Of a DNA stretch of 64,000 nt, positions 1 to 8,419 are shown piece by piece. The DNA lies in the NCBI RefSeq assembly GCF_000060345.1, contig NC_008571.1, positions 1,054,001 to 1,118,000 on the forward strand, given 5' to 3'. The DNA is from Christiangramia forsetii KT0803. Its GTDB lineage: Bacteria > Bacteroidota > Bacteroidia > Flavobacteriales > Flavobacteriaceae. Numbering within the stretch: the first letter of the stretch is position 1; every line of letters begins with the position of its first letter. The translations under genes were made by a program, and so were the position numbers. The notes under the pieces are model-generated. The model did not search any database. It saw nothing but the letters and a program-made list of their open reading frames with translations, and was not told where the DNA came from.

Positions 1-1501
1 TCTCTAAGATGTCTCCATAATATTCCTGATTCCTGTGAAATGAATAGGTGTTGTCATCTGCATAAAGAGTGGTGCCTTCAGGAAGAAACAATGTAACCTG
101 TACTTCCTGGTCACGGTAACCATACTTTGAGTCTGCAGTTAAATATCCATCTAGCAAAAGTTCATTTCCTCTCAAACTGGTAGAATAATTGATATTCTGA
201 GCCCTCTCTTTGGCATCTCTAAAGTTTTTCCCTTCCGCAGATTTTTCAATTTTGATAGAACCTACCGAATCTTTAGTGGATTTTACGATCAATCTTATGT
301 CTCGCCCATATAGAATTCGGTTATCATTTTCATCATACTTCACTCTGAAATCTGAATTTCTATGAATACTATTTGAATATTCCGGATTGCTTCGCATTCT
401 TACAAACAGCGTATCCTGAGGGGAAATGTTTAATCTCTCTGTTGTTGCAGTTTCTCCATCAAAAGCCCGGTTGGTGGCCTGACTTATACCTATTACCGTT
501 AATCCGATAATTGAGATCAACCAAACTCCAAGCAAGGTTAATAAAGCAACCCGACCTATGGATTTCAGATTTTTCACCAAAATCTTTAGTCCCAGCACAA
601 AAAGGAAAAAGAATGGAATTCCTACCGCAAAAAAGGTAAGTAATGAAATCACCCAGATTGGAGCTCCGCTATTCACCATGTCTATGTAATCTGTCCATGG
701 AGCATCTACGATTCCAAAGGTTCCCACTGCAAACAGACCTACAAATAGACCGATTAAAGTGGTTCCTGCAATTAGTAATAGCAGTATTCCAACGAATTTT
801 ACGAATAGTTTCAGACAGAACTTGATGATGTCACCAAGGGTTGTAGCAGCTGAGGTAGCTCCGGCACTTGCTTTTTTCCCATATTTCCCATAATCTACAT
901 TTTTTACGCTCTCTGAAACATCATGAAAACCCTCACGTATCTTCTTTTCGATATTGCTGACGGTTACCTCCTCTCCGCGCATTGCCAGTTTATCGGCCGT
1001 GGTTTTTGCTTCCGGTACAAATATCCAGAAAGCGATATAGATTAGTACGAATGCTCCACTTGAGAAAATAGTTAGTAAAACCCATAATAGTCTTACCCAA
1101 ATTGCTTCTATTCCAAGATAGTGACCAAGTCCTGAAGAAACACCTCCAACATGTCCATTTTCTGTATCACGAAACAACTGTTTTCCAATGGTCCTGGTAG
1201 ACTTTGTTCGTTTAGGTTCGTCTTCGAAGATCTCTTCATCTACCATATAATCTTCAGGTTGCCCCATGATAGTAATGACTTCTTCAACTTCTTTTATGCT
1301 GATTACCTGACGGTCGTCTTTTCTTTTTTCACTAAATAATTCAGCGATACGAGCCTCGATATCAGAGATGATCTCATCACGACCCTGCGTGTTTGAAAAA
1401 GAATGCCTTATAGCCTCCAGATAGCGCTGTAGCCTGGCATATGCGTCCTCATCTATGTGAAAGAAAGTGCCGGCAAGATTTATATTTACTGTCTTATTCA
1501 T
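1..1501 (-). CDS. PspC-domain membrane protein, partial at the left edge
   Basis: The reading frame is open from an ATG at 1501 to the window edge, so about 500 residues are seen and the C-terminus is missing. The N-terminal 75 residues are soluble (MNKTVNINLAGTFFHID...). A PspC-type block follows, with the glycine-rich GHVGGVSSGLGHYLGIE and a first membrane helix. Several more hydrophobic segments come next, then a long region that looks like an extracytoplasmic beta-rich domain. PspC proteins sense or answer envelope stress in other bacteria; the exact role here is unknown. Its start overlaps the PadR gene by 8 bp, so the two are translationally coupled, and PadR is the likely controller. 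Confidence 0.85.
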   Translation of the reverse strand, partial: MNKTVNINLAGTFFHIDEDAYARLQRYLEAIRHSFSNTQGRDEIISDIEARIAELFSEKRKDDRQVISIKEVEEVITIMGQPEDYMVDEEIFEDEPKRTKSTRTIGKQLFRDTENGHVGGVSSGLGHYLGIEAIWVRLLWVLLTIFSSGAFVLIYIAFWIFVPEAKTTADKLAMRGEEVTVSNIEKKIREGFHDVSESVKNVDYGKYGKKASAGATSAATTLGDIIKFCLKLFVKFVGILLLLIAGTTLIGLFVGLFAVGTFGIVDAPWTDYIDMVNSGAPIWVISLLTFFAVGIPFFFLFVLGLKILVKNLKSIGRVALLTLLGVWLISIIGLTVIGISQATNRAFDGETATTERLNISPQDTLFVRMRSNPEYSNSIHRNSDFRVKYDENDNRILYGRDIRLIVKSTKDSVGSIKIEKSAEGKNFRDAKERAQNINYSTSLRGNELLLDGYLTADSKYGYRDQEVQVTLFLPEGTTLYADDNTYSFHRNQEYYGDILE

Positions 1502-1838
1502 GGTTCTTCTTTTTTTGAGTGGTTACGATGTTAACTGCAGATTGCAATTCGTCCCAGGTAACGGTAAGTTCCCTAAGAAATATTTTTCCTGTTTCAGTAA
1601 GACCATAATATTTTCTTGGTGGCCCACTGGTAGACTCTTCCCAACGATAATTGAGGAGTCCGGCGTTTTTAAGCCTGGTTAGTAATGGATAAATTGTACC
1701 TTCCACGACCAACAACTTAGCGTCTTTTAGTGTTTCCAGAATCTCGGCCACATAGGCATCTTCATCTCGTAGCACAGAGAGAATACAGTATTCCAGTACA
1801 CCTTTACGCATCTGGGCTTTGGTGTTTTCAATCTTCAT
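1494..1838 (-). CDS. PadR family transcriptional regulator
   Basis: 114 residues, the usual length of the short (class II) PadR proteins. A winged-helix domain covers residues 10-85: YCILSVLRDEDAYVAEIL, then the recognition region VVEGTIYPLLTRLKNAGLL, and the wing with GPPRKYYGLTETGK. PadR proteins are dimeric repressors that often control neighbouring envelope-stress or transport genes and sometimes bind small hydrophobic ligands. The start overlaps the stop of the upstream DUF4870 gene by 4 bp (ATGA), and its end overlaps the PspC gene by 8 bp. The three genes therefore form one operon that it probably autoregulates. Confidence 0.9.
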   Translation of the reverse strand: MKIENTKAQMRKGVLEYCILSVLRDEDAYVAEILETLKDAKLLVVEGTIYPLLTRLKNAGLLNYRWEESTSGPPRKYYGLTETGKIFLRELTVTWDELQSAVNIVTTQKKKNHE

Positions 1839-2371
1839 AGTGTTTGTTTTTGGGTGTCATTAAACTGTTCATTTTTTGATTGATTTTGATGATTAGATTC
1901 GTCCGGTTTTTCCGAACTTAAAAAATTGATGGTTAATGGATAATTATATGATTGCCCTTCGTTAGCTTTGATACTTGCATTGATGACTGCAAATAATTCC
2001 AGTACGAATAGGCCTAATAATAATAATCCTAATATGCCAATAGTGATGATAAAAGGCAGTGCATCAGAGAAATTATCGATTACAAATGAATCCTGTTCAA
2101 AAAACAGCGGTTCTCCAATGGTAAACTTCATTCCGAAATAAACAAAAGTTACGGCTCCAACGGCAACGATGAATATTGTGTACAGGAACGTACTTATTTG
2201 AAAATTAAGTGCATTCCTACCATGATGATCTACAAATGGATCTTGTTTTCGAGAAAGCCATAACAACATTGGAAAAATAAAATTCCCAAGCGGAATGAAA
2301 TATTTTGTGAATACCGACAGATGAAGTACGGTAGCCAAAGTTTTATTTTGATTGACGTTTTCAGTGGTCAT
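1835..2371 (-). CDS. DUF4870 domain-containing membrane protein
   Basis: 178 residues. Residues 12-130 match the DUF4870 pattern: a first helix around TKYFIPLGNFIFPMLLWL, the conserved loop with DPFVDHHGRNALNFQ, and two more hydrophobic helices. The C-terminal 45 residues are polar. The family is a small integral membrane protein of unknown biochemical function, often found beside PspC proteins. Here it precedes padR and pspC in one leftward operon. An ATGA overlap couples it to padR. Confidence 0.85.
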   Translation of the reverse strand: MTTENVNQNKTLATVLHLSVFTKYFIPLGNFIFPMLLWLSRKQDPFVDHHGRNALNFQISTFLYTIFIVAVGAVTFVYFGMKFTIGEPLFFEQDSFVIDNFSDALPFIITIGILGLLLLGLFVLELFAVINASIKANEGQSYNYPLTINFLSSEKPDESNHQNQSKNEQFNDTQKQTL

Positions 2372-2393
2372 TTTAGTGTGATTTAAATCCTGT

Positions 2394-2522
2394 TTAAAAG
2401 AATATTGTGGTTAGAAAGTAGATATATATAAAAGCGGTCGCCAAATATATTTGAGTTCTTGTTATCAATGCATTTTCCTTTTTTGGAATTGCTAATACCT
2501 GAAGTGTTGATGAATTTTTCAT
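2394..2522 (-). CDS. possible small membrane protein (42 aa), first gene of the PspC operon
   Basis: A 42-codon frame begins MKNSSTLQVLAIPKKENALI and ends with a hydrophobic stretch (residues 25-42, rich in I, Y, F, L) that could be one membrane helix. It sits between a consensus-like promoter at 2567-2599 and the DUF4870 gene, with only 22 bp to the latter. No clear Shine-Dalgarno is visible, as is common in this phylum. It could be a real small protein or only leader sequence; no family is recognised. Confidence 0.35.
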   Translation of the reverse strand: MKNSSTLQVLAIPKKENALITRTQIYLATAFIYIYFLTTIFF

Positions 2523-2566
2523 GATGATTTTTGATTAATTATTATATAACCTATTAGGTTCTTATG

Positions 2567-2599
2567 CAAATATATATCTAAAAGAAGGTATTATGCAAA
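2567..2599 (-). promoter_or_regulatory. Bacteroidetes-type promoter for the DUF4870-PadR-PspC operon
   Basis: On the minus strand TTTG (2596-2599) is followed, after a 21-bp spacer, by TATATTTG (2567-2574). This fits the phylum's -33 TTTG and -7 TAnnTTTG elements. Transcription would begin near 2560, before the 42-codon ORF at 2522. It is the best promoter match in the window. Confidence 0.6.
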
Positions 2600-2688
2600 G
2601 CAAAGTACTAAAATTTAACAAATAATTAGGATTTGAATACTGGAACATATTCGCTATTTTTATAAAAAATCAATCAAAATCCTTTTAA

Positions 2689-3156
2689 ATGAAGCTATCT
2701 CCCTCAAAACTGAATTCTTTCCTCATGTTGAAATTACCAAGTGCCTGGTTATGTGGTGTGAGAGTACAACATATAGATAAAACTGAATGTCAGGTAAGTG
2801 TAAAACACAGATGGATCAATCAGAATCCTTTCAATTCTATGTATTTCGCGGTACAGGCGATGGCTGCAGAACTTAGTACGGGAGCGCTTGTGATGAATAA
2901 AATTCAGGAATCGAATTCTAAAATATCCATGCTGGTTGCACAAAATAAAGCCAGCTTTTCTAAGAAGGCAACTGGAAAGATCAAGTTTTCGTGCTATGAC
3001 GGGGAAAGAGTTAATGAAGCTTTACAGAAAACTATTGAAACAGGGGAGGGGCAAACTTTCTGGATGAAATCTGTTGGACTGAATGAAGATGGAGTAGAAG
3101 TTTCAGTATTTGAATTCGAGTGGACGGTAAAACTGAAGCGGAAGAAATCTAAGTAG
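2689..3156 (+). CDS. DUF4442 (hotdog-fold thioesterase-like) protein
   Basis: 155 residues. The layout fits the DUF4442 hotdog family: an N-terminal helix (LPSAWLCGVRVQHID), a central helix after the NPFNSMYFAVQAMAAELSTG segment, and C-terminal beta strands. The family resembles acyl-CoA thioesterases, but a substrate is not known. The ATG start at 2689 is well placed after AT-rich sequence. It is a single gene, 74 bp before the next one on the same strand, and may share its transcript. Confidence 0.8.
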   Translation: MKLSPSKLNSFLMLKLPSAWLCGVRVQHIDKTECQVSVKHRWINQNPFNSMYFAVQAMAAELSTGALVMNKIQESNSKISMLVAQNKASFSKKATGKIKFSCYDGERVNEALQKTIETGEGQTFWMKSVGLNEDGVEVSVFEFEWTVKLKRKKSK

Positions 3157-3230
3157 TAAGCTAAAATCCTTAAGCTTCAAATTAATATAATGATAAATTG
3201 CTTAGAGCTTTAAGCCTAAAGTTAATAAAA

Positions 3231-4031
3231 ATGAATGCACACGAAATAGATTACCAAATTTACGGAGAGGAAATGCAATATGTTGAACTGGAGTTAGATC
3301 CCAGGGAAGCTGTTATTGCTGAAGCCGGAAATTTTATGATGATGGACGATGGTATTAAAATGGATACCATTTTTGGAGATGGCTCTAAACAAAATGAAGG
3401 TTTTTTAGGAAAAGTACTTGGAGCCGGAAAACGCTTACTTACAGGGGAAAGTCTTTTTATGACCATTTTCTCCAATGAAATTCAGGGAAAGAAAAAGATA
3501 AGCTTTGCTTCTCCTTATCCTGGAAAGGTGATTCCTATAGATTTAACAAGGTTTAACGGGAAATTTATTTGCCAGAAAGATGCTTTTTTATGTGCAGCAA
3601 AAGGAGTTTCTATCGGTATTGAATTCAGCAAAAAACTGGGGCGTGGTTTTTTTGGCGGCGAAGGTTTTATTATGCAAAAAGTGGAAGGTGACGGGATGGC
3701 TTTTGTTCATTCAGGGGGAACCATGGCTAAAAAGGAATTGCAATCCGGCGAGAAATTAAAAGTAGATACCGGCTGTATTATAGGCTTTACTCAAGGAGTT
3801 GATTATGATATTGAGTTTGTTGGAGGAATTAGAAATACCTTGTTTGGAGGTGAAGGTTTGTTCTTTGCAACGTTAACAGGGCCTGGGACCGTTTATATTC
3901 AGTCTTTACCATTCAGCCGATTGGCCAGTAGAATACATCAGGCAGCTCCACAGGGTGGAGGAAAAGATAAAGGTGAAGGTAGTATTCTTGGGGGTATAGG
4001 AGATGTGATTAGTGGGGACAATCGGTTTTAA
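3231..4031 (+). CDS. TIGR00266/AIM24 family protein
   Basis: 266 residues from the ATG at 3231. A TTG further upstream would only add low-value residues, and MNAHEIDYQIYGEEMQ is the natural family start. The protein has the AIM24-like double beta-sandwich pattern: repeated glycine-rich strands such as GRGFFGGEGFIMQKVEGDG and, at the end, NTLFGGEGLFFATLTGPG. The C-terminus is a Gly/Lys-rich tail. Members are widespread and cytosolic, and related to the mitochondrial biogenesis factor AIM24; the bacterial function is unknown. Confidence 0.85.
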   Translation: MNAHEIDYQIYGEEMQYVELELDPREAVIAEAGNFMMMDDGIKMDTIFGDGSKQNEGFLGKVLGAGKRLLTGESLFMTIFSNEIQGKKKISFASPYPGKVIPIDLTRFNGKFICQKDAFLCAAKGVSIGIEFSKKLGRGFFGGEGFIMQKVEGDGMAFVHSGGTMAKKELQSGEKLKVDTGCIIGFTQGVDYDIEFVGGIRNTLFGGEGLFFATLTGPGTVYIQSLPFSRLASRIHQAAPQGGGKDKGEGSILGGIGDVISGDNRF

Positions 4032-4160
4032 GTCTGTTAAATGATGAAACAATTGTTAAAATAAGATAGAATTTAGTATATTAGACTGACCAAATAATTC
4101 ACAGCCTATACTATAATTCTACCCATTTTTTTATCAACCTAACTTAAATCATTTCAAATT

Positions 4161-4358
4161 ATGGCGAGAGCGATGTTTGATTACACCAAGACTATACTGG
4201 ATAAGGTGAGTTTTGATGCTAACTTATTCTGTAGAGAGGTTAAGAAAGCTATCCAACGCTTACTTCCTCACGAGATTGAAGAATTACGACTATGGATTAT
4301 CGCTTTAACAAAGCAAAATCCCGAATTAAATCAATGTTTAATTTATTTAAATACATAA
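4161..4358 (+). CDS. small conserved flavobacterial protein, 65 aa
   Basis: MARAMFDYTKTILDKVSFD... through RLLPHEIEELRLWI, ending ELNQCLIYLNT. It looks like a compact helical protein. I recall very similar small proteins in other flavobacteria, but no function is known to me. An internal ATG at 4173 could also be the start. It is monocistronic, and a hairpin terminator begins directly after its stop codon, which supports a real expressed gene. Confidence 0.7.
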   Translation: MARAMFDYTKTILDKVSFDANLFCREVKKAIQRLLPHEIEELRLWIIALTKQNPELNQCLIYLNT

Positions 4359-4387
4359 AGAAAAGCGGCTCAAAAGGCTGCTTTTCT
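4359..4387. terminator. bidirectional terminator between the 65-aa gene and oxyR
   Basis: An 11-bp stem (AGAAAAGCGGC against GCTGCTTTTCT, one G-T pair) with a 7-nt loop, A-rich on the left and T-rich on the right arm. It starts one base after the stop of the small gene and overlaps the oxyR stop codon, so it can serve both convergent genes. Confidence 0.7.
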
Positions 4388-5348
4388 AGTTATTGACTTT
4401 AAATTCTTTTTTATTACTTAAAGGACTAATGATCTTTACGTTCTGAAAGGTTATAGCTCCTTTCACCACACCGGCAATTGTAGAACGAATGGCTTCGATG
4501 ATCTGCATCTTCAACTCGCTGCGATTATAAATAAGACTGACTTCTCTGGCAGGTACAGGATCTTTGAACGATTTCAGATTTTTCTTTTCAGATTCTTTCA
4601 AATCTAAGGTATGCAAATAGGGAAGTAGCGTCATTCCCATACCTTCATTTGCAAGCTTTATAAGCGTTTCAAAACTTCCGCTTTCTAATTGAAGTTGATC
4701 TCCATCATAATTTCGGGAAGCTTTGCATAGGTTTATAATACCATCTTTAAAACAATGCCCATCTTCGAGGAGTAACATATTATTGATATCCAGATCTTCA
4801 ACATCAATTTTTTCTGAATATTTATTTTCGGGATCATTAGGGATATAGGGTACAAAGGGTTCATAATACAGAACATTCTCCTTTATACCTTCAACTTCCA
4901 GTGGGGTAGCGGCAATTGCGGCATCTAGATGACCTTCTTTAAGTTTTTCGAGTATAGCTTCGGTATGTAATTCCTCAATTTTCAGCTTTACTTTAGGATA
5001 TTTTTTAAGAAAACTACCAATGAACATGGGAAGTAAGGTTGGCATTACCGTTGGAATAACTCCAAGCCTGAAAACGCCTCCAATAAATCCTTTTTGTTGA
5101 TCTACAATATCCTGGATCCTATCGCTCTCATTTACAATATTTCTTGCCTGCTGAACAATTTTCTCTCCCACTTCAGTAAGCTGAATAGGTTTTTTGGTTC
5201 TATCAAAAATAGTGACTTCCAGCTCTTCTTCTAATTTCTGAATTTGCATACTCAAGGTTGGTTGAGTCACAAAAACTTTCTGAGCTGCTTTGGTAAAATT
5301 TTGATGTTCTGCTACTGCAAGTACGTAATGGAGCTGGGTGATAGTCAT
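4386..5348 (-). CDS. oxyR: hydrogen peroxide-sensing LysR regulator OxyR
   Basis: 320 residues. An N-terminal LysR winged helix covers residues 1-60 (FTKAAQKVFVTQPTLSMQIQKLE). The ligand-binding half carries LEDGHCFKDGIINLC, which places the two redox cysteines at 199 and 208, the same numbers as in E. coli OxyR. This makes a peroxide sensor far more likely than another LysR type. OxyR oxidised by H2O2 forms the C199-C208 disulfide and activates catalase and peroxidase genes. No catalase lies in the window. The promoter region holds two palindromes that may be its own binding sites. Confidence 0.93.
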   Translation of the reverse strand: MTITQLHYVLAVAEHQNFTKAAQKVFVTQPTLSMQIQKLEEELEVTIFDRTKKPIQLTEVGEKIVQQARNIVNESDRIQDIVDQQKGFIGGVFRLGVIPTVMPTLLPMFIGSFLKKYPKVKLKIEELHTEAILEKLKEGHLDAAIAATPLEVEGIKENVLYYEPFVPYIPNDPENKYSEKIDVEDLDINNMLLLEDGHCFKDGIINLCKASRNYDGDQLQLESGSFETLIKLANEGMGMTLLPYLHTLDLKESEKKNLKSFKDPVPAREVSLIYNRSELKMQIIEAIRSTIAGVVKGAITFQNVKIISPLSNKKEFKVNN

Positions 5349-5361
5349 ATAAACGGGTTTT

Positions 5362-5400
5362 ACTTATACAAAGGTATAAGTTTTTCTTATTTAAAATAAG
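5362..5400 (-). promoter_or_regulatory. oxyR promoter with overlapping palindromes
   Basis: On the minus strand a TACCTTTG -7 element (5369-5376) lies 20 bp before the oxyR ATG. It is embedded in an inverted repeat, ACTTATAC-AAAG-GTATAAGT (5362-5381). A second palindrome, CTTATTT-A-AAATAAG, follows at 5386-5400. No TTTG is found at -33. The placement suggests autoregulation; this is inference. Confidence 0.45.
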
Positions 5401-5425
5401 ATTTAACTTTGTTTTATCTATACAA

Positions 5426-5451
5426 AAACCCTTCCGAAAATAGAAGGGTTT
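5426..5451 (-). terminator. terminator of the DUF2141 gene
   Basis: AAACCCTTC and GAAGGGTTT form a 9-bp stem with an 8-nt loop. On the minus strand it is followed by a run of T, so it ends leftward transcripts from the DUF2141 gene before oxyR. Confidence 0.65.
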
Positions 5452-5567
5452 AAATAATTTAGAAGTAATGAAAAAAGATTTTTATTCAAAGTATTCTTAA
5501 TTGAAAAAGGGTCAATTCAATAAGAAATATGCCTTTTAAATTTAAACTGTACATTTTTTGATTAAAA

Positions 5568-5984
5568 TTAAAATCTAATTTCGATGCTTTTTTCAGACCC
5601 GTCAAAATCAAATTTAGAGTCGCCCCAACTTGGTGGCCCGTAGATCATAGAGTTGCCACTGGTACCATAATTTTCTTCCGGTATTCCCGCTGTGTCAAAA
5701 TCCATTTTGCCATTGGAATTCTTATCATGTAAAACAATGATCGCATATGTTCCAACCGGAACATTTTCAAATTTTACAGAGGCCTGTCCATTTTCAACTA
5801 AAGATTTCCCTGCAAAATTTGGTTTTCGCTTTAAAAAAGTATCTTCAGAATATAGAGCAAAAAGAATCTCTCCCTGATCTGAAGATATATTGGGAACACT
5901 TACAGTAATACTTCCAGGATTGTCTGTCTGCCCGAACATTAAAGATCCTAATAACATGGCTACTAATACGGCTATTGTTTTCAT
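5568..5984 (-). CDS. secreted DUF2141 protein
   Basis: 138 residues. A signal peptide (MKTIAVLVAMLLGSLMFGQ) precedes a small beta-sandwich domain with the family motifs ILFALYSEDTFLKR, VPVGTYAIIVLHDKNSNGKM and a C-terminal YGPPSWGDSKFDFDG. DUF2141 proteins are exported and of unknown function. The gene stands alone with its own terminator 117 bp downstream. Confidence 0.85.
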   Translation of the reverse strand: MKTIAVLVAMLLGSLMFGQTDNPGSITVSVPNISSDQGEILFALYSEDTFLKRKPNFAGKSLVENGQASVKFENVPVGTYAIIVLHDKNSNGKMDFDTAGIPEENYGTSGNSMIYGPPSWGDSKFDFDGSEKSIEIRF

Positions 5985-6083
5985 AATGAATTAATTTTTT
6001 GATTATGAAACAAACTTATATTCAATACTCAGTTTTGAGAAATGCTTTTAACCGAACTGTAGAATTTTATAACCGAGCTGTCT

Positions 6084-7415
6084 TTAGAGAAGGCCCCGGG
6101 CTTTTATTTCCAGATATTTATTAATAGTATTGATACTTAGATCTTTTGGGGGTGTAAGTAATGTCTGGATTCCATGTTTTTGAAGTTCTTTTGCCATCAG
6201 TAATTTATCATGCACAAATTCTTCAGCAATAGTTTGATGTGCGCTTTCACTAACATTGCTAACATCTAACTCAGTGAGTTTAGTCATTTCGGTATTCTCA
6301 AAAAAGATAACTACCAATAAATGATTTTTTGCAATGGCTTTTAAGTAGGGCAACTGGCGTTGTAAAGCAGACATATGCTCAAAATTAGTATAGAGCATCA
6401 AAAGGCTTCGGTGAGTCAGGTGCTTTTTAACTCTTGAATATAAAAGACTGAAATCACTATCATAGAAACCTGTATCTACATTATAAAGCGCCTCCATGAT
6501 ACGGTTTAGCTGACTCAATTTTGAACTTGCTTTCTGCAACGTATCTATTTTGTTAGAAAAAGAGAGAATTCCCACCTTATCTTTCTTTTTAAGGGCTACA
6601 TTAGAAAAGGCAAGGGAACTATTAATGGCATAATCTAATAAGCTAAGGCCTTCAAAAGGCATTTTCATCATTCTGCCAGAATCAATAATAGAATAAACCG
6701 GTTGAGATCTTTCATCCTGGAATTGATTCACCATTAAATGATTATTTTTAGCAGTAGCTTTCCAGTTAATGGTCCTCACATCATCCCCACGCACATATTC
6801 CTTGATCTGTTCAAATTCCATTGTATGACCAATCCTGCGAATACGTTTTATTCCGTGTAGGTTGATTTTCTGATCAAGAGCAAGAAAGTCCAGATTCTTC
6901 ATCTGAATAAAAGACGGATAGACCTTTACCAACTGATCTTTATTAAACACATACTTTCTCTTGATGAGTTTCAGAAAAGTAGAAACATAAACATTAAGAT
7001 TTCCGAAAGTATACTCCCCGCGTTTTAGAGGCTTCAACAGATAATCAAAACTAATTTTTTTATGTGCAGGTATTTCTAAAGACTTCAAAAAGTCCCTTTT
7101 TTGAAACTGAACAGGAATCTCATCAATTACTTCCACATTGGTTTTGAAACCATGTTGGTTGTGGATTGTAATTTTCACCATATTTTCATCGGAATTTGAA
7201 AATTTTTCAGGTAAAACCCTGTCTGCTTCCAAAGAAGATCTACTGAATAGGCTTACAAGGTCTGTAAATACCAGGATCAGTAAGATAGAGGTTAGTATCC
7301 AGGTAATGCTGTATAAAGTTTCAAACCAAAAGGAAATCAGGAAAAGTAAGGATATACCGAATAGGGCATAAAACACTCTTTTTCCAAAATATAATGATCT
7401 GATGAATTTTAACAC
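6084..7415 (-). CDS. DUF58 domain protein (VWA-like), end of the MoxR operon
   Basis: 443 residues. Two or three hydrophobic helices occupy residues 13-57. An all-beta segment comes next, then the DUF58 signature VRGDDVRTINWKATAKNNHL near residue 210, and a von Willebrand A-like fold (PVYSIIDSGRMM, which replaces a strict DxSxS). DUF58 proteins are commonly encoded beside MoxR ATPases and are thought to be their membrane-linked clients. Its ATG overlaps the moxR stop by one base, so translation is coupled. It is the last gene of the operon running from 12189. Confidence 0.9.
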   Translation of the reverse strand: MLKFIRSLYFGKRVFYALFGISLLFLISFWFETLYSITWILTSILLILVFTDLVSLFSRSSLEADRVLPEKFSNSDENMVKITIHNQHGFKTNVEVIDEIPVQFQKRDFLKSLEIPAHKKISFDYLLKPLKRGEYTFGNLNVYVSTFLKLIKRKYVFNKDQLVKVYPSFIQMKNLDFLALDQKINLHGIKRIRRIGHTMEFEQIKEYVRGDDVRTINWKATAKNNHLMVNQFQDERSQPVYSIIDSGRMMKMPFEGLSLLDYAINSSLAFSNVALKKKDKVGILSFSNKIDTLQKASSKLSQLNRIMEALYNVDTGFYDSDFSLLYSRVKKHLTHRSLLMLYTNFEHMSALQRQLPYLKAIAKNHLLVVIFFENTEMTKLTELDVSNVSESAHQTIAEEFVHDKLLMAKELQKHGIQTLLTPPKDLSINTINKYLEIKARGLL

Positions 7416-8419
7416 TATCGGGGAATTTCTACAGATTGCGTGATCATATCTATTACACTACCGGCCGTCATTCCCTCCATTTCTCTATCTGGAGAAAGAA
7501 TTAATCGGTGAGCTAAAACAGGTTTTAAGGCATTCTTGATATCTTCCGGAATTACAAAATCACGCCCGTTAACTGCTGCAAAAGCTTTCGATGCATTCAT
7601 GACAGCAATAGAAGCCCTGGGGCTGGCACCTAAATAAAGGTGTGGATGATTCCTGGTTTTATTAACGAGTTCTGCAATATAATTTAGCAGCTTTTCTTCC
7701 ACTATGATCTCATGGATTTGATCTCTTAAATCTGAAATTTTCTGAGGATCTAGAACTGCCTGAACTTCTGTTTCCGGGAGCTTTCCTTTTCTCTCATGAT
7801 GTGTCTGGAGAATTTTTACTTCATCTTTAAGTTCAGGATAATCTACTTCAATCTTAAATAGAAATCTATCCAGCTGTGCTTCCGGCAGGGCATAAGTTCC
7901 TTCTTGTTCTATGGGATTTTGAGTGGCCAGAACCATGAAAGGAGGTTGCATTTTATACATTTTCCCATCAATGGTTACCTGTCTCTCTTCCATAACCTCA
8001 AAGAGGGCAGCCTGGGTTTTGGCGGGAGCACGATTAATTTCATCTATAAGTACGATATTTGAGAAAATAGGACCCTTCTTAAATTCAAATTCTGAAGTCT
8101 TGGTATTAAAAATAGACGTTCCAAGAACATCACTGGGCATAAGATCGGGAGTGAACTGAATTCTACTAAAATCTGTTTTTAAACATTTGGCGAATAATTT
8201 GGCCGTAATAGTTTTAGCCACACCGGGAACGCCTTCTATAAGCACATGACCATTAGATAATAATCCCACGATCAACAATTCTACAAAGTTTTCCTGCCCA
8301 ATAATGACCTTGGAAAGCTGAGTTTTTAAGCTTTCTACAGCTTCCCCGAGACCTTCTAGCGGAATTCTGTTTTCAAATTTTAATTCCTCTTTGTTATTAT
8401 CTGTTTCCTGATTTTCCAT
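7415..8419 (-). CDS. MoxR family AAA+ ATPase
   Basis: 334 residues. Walker A is GVPGVAKT (near residue 63), Walker B is IVLIDEINRAP, and sensor 1 is ATQNP. The lid domain has the usual ASPRASIAVMNASKAFA. MoxR ATPases act as chaperones that remodel or metallate partner VWA proteins. Here the partner is probably the DUF58 product encoded next. The start lies 23 bp inside the upstream DUF4350 gene. Confidence 0.95.
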   Translation of the reverse strand: MENQETDNNKEELKFENRIPLEGLGEAVESLKTQLSKVIIGQENFVELLIVGLLSNGHVLIEGVPGVAKTITAKLFAKCLKTDFSRIQFTPDLMPSDVLGTSIFNTKTSEFEFKKGPIFSNIVLIDEINRAPAKTQAALFEVMEERQVTIDGKMYKMQPPFMVLATQNPIEQEGTYALPEAQLDRFLFKIEVDYPELKDEVKILQTHHERKGKLPETEVQAVLDPQKISDLRDQIHEIIVEEKLLNYIAELVNKTRNHPHLYLGASPRASIAVMNASKAFAAVNGRDFVIPEDIKNALKPVLAHRLILSPDREMEGMTAGSVIDMITQSVEIPR

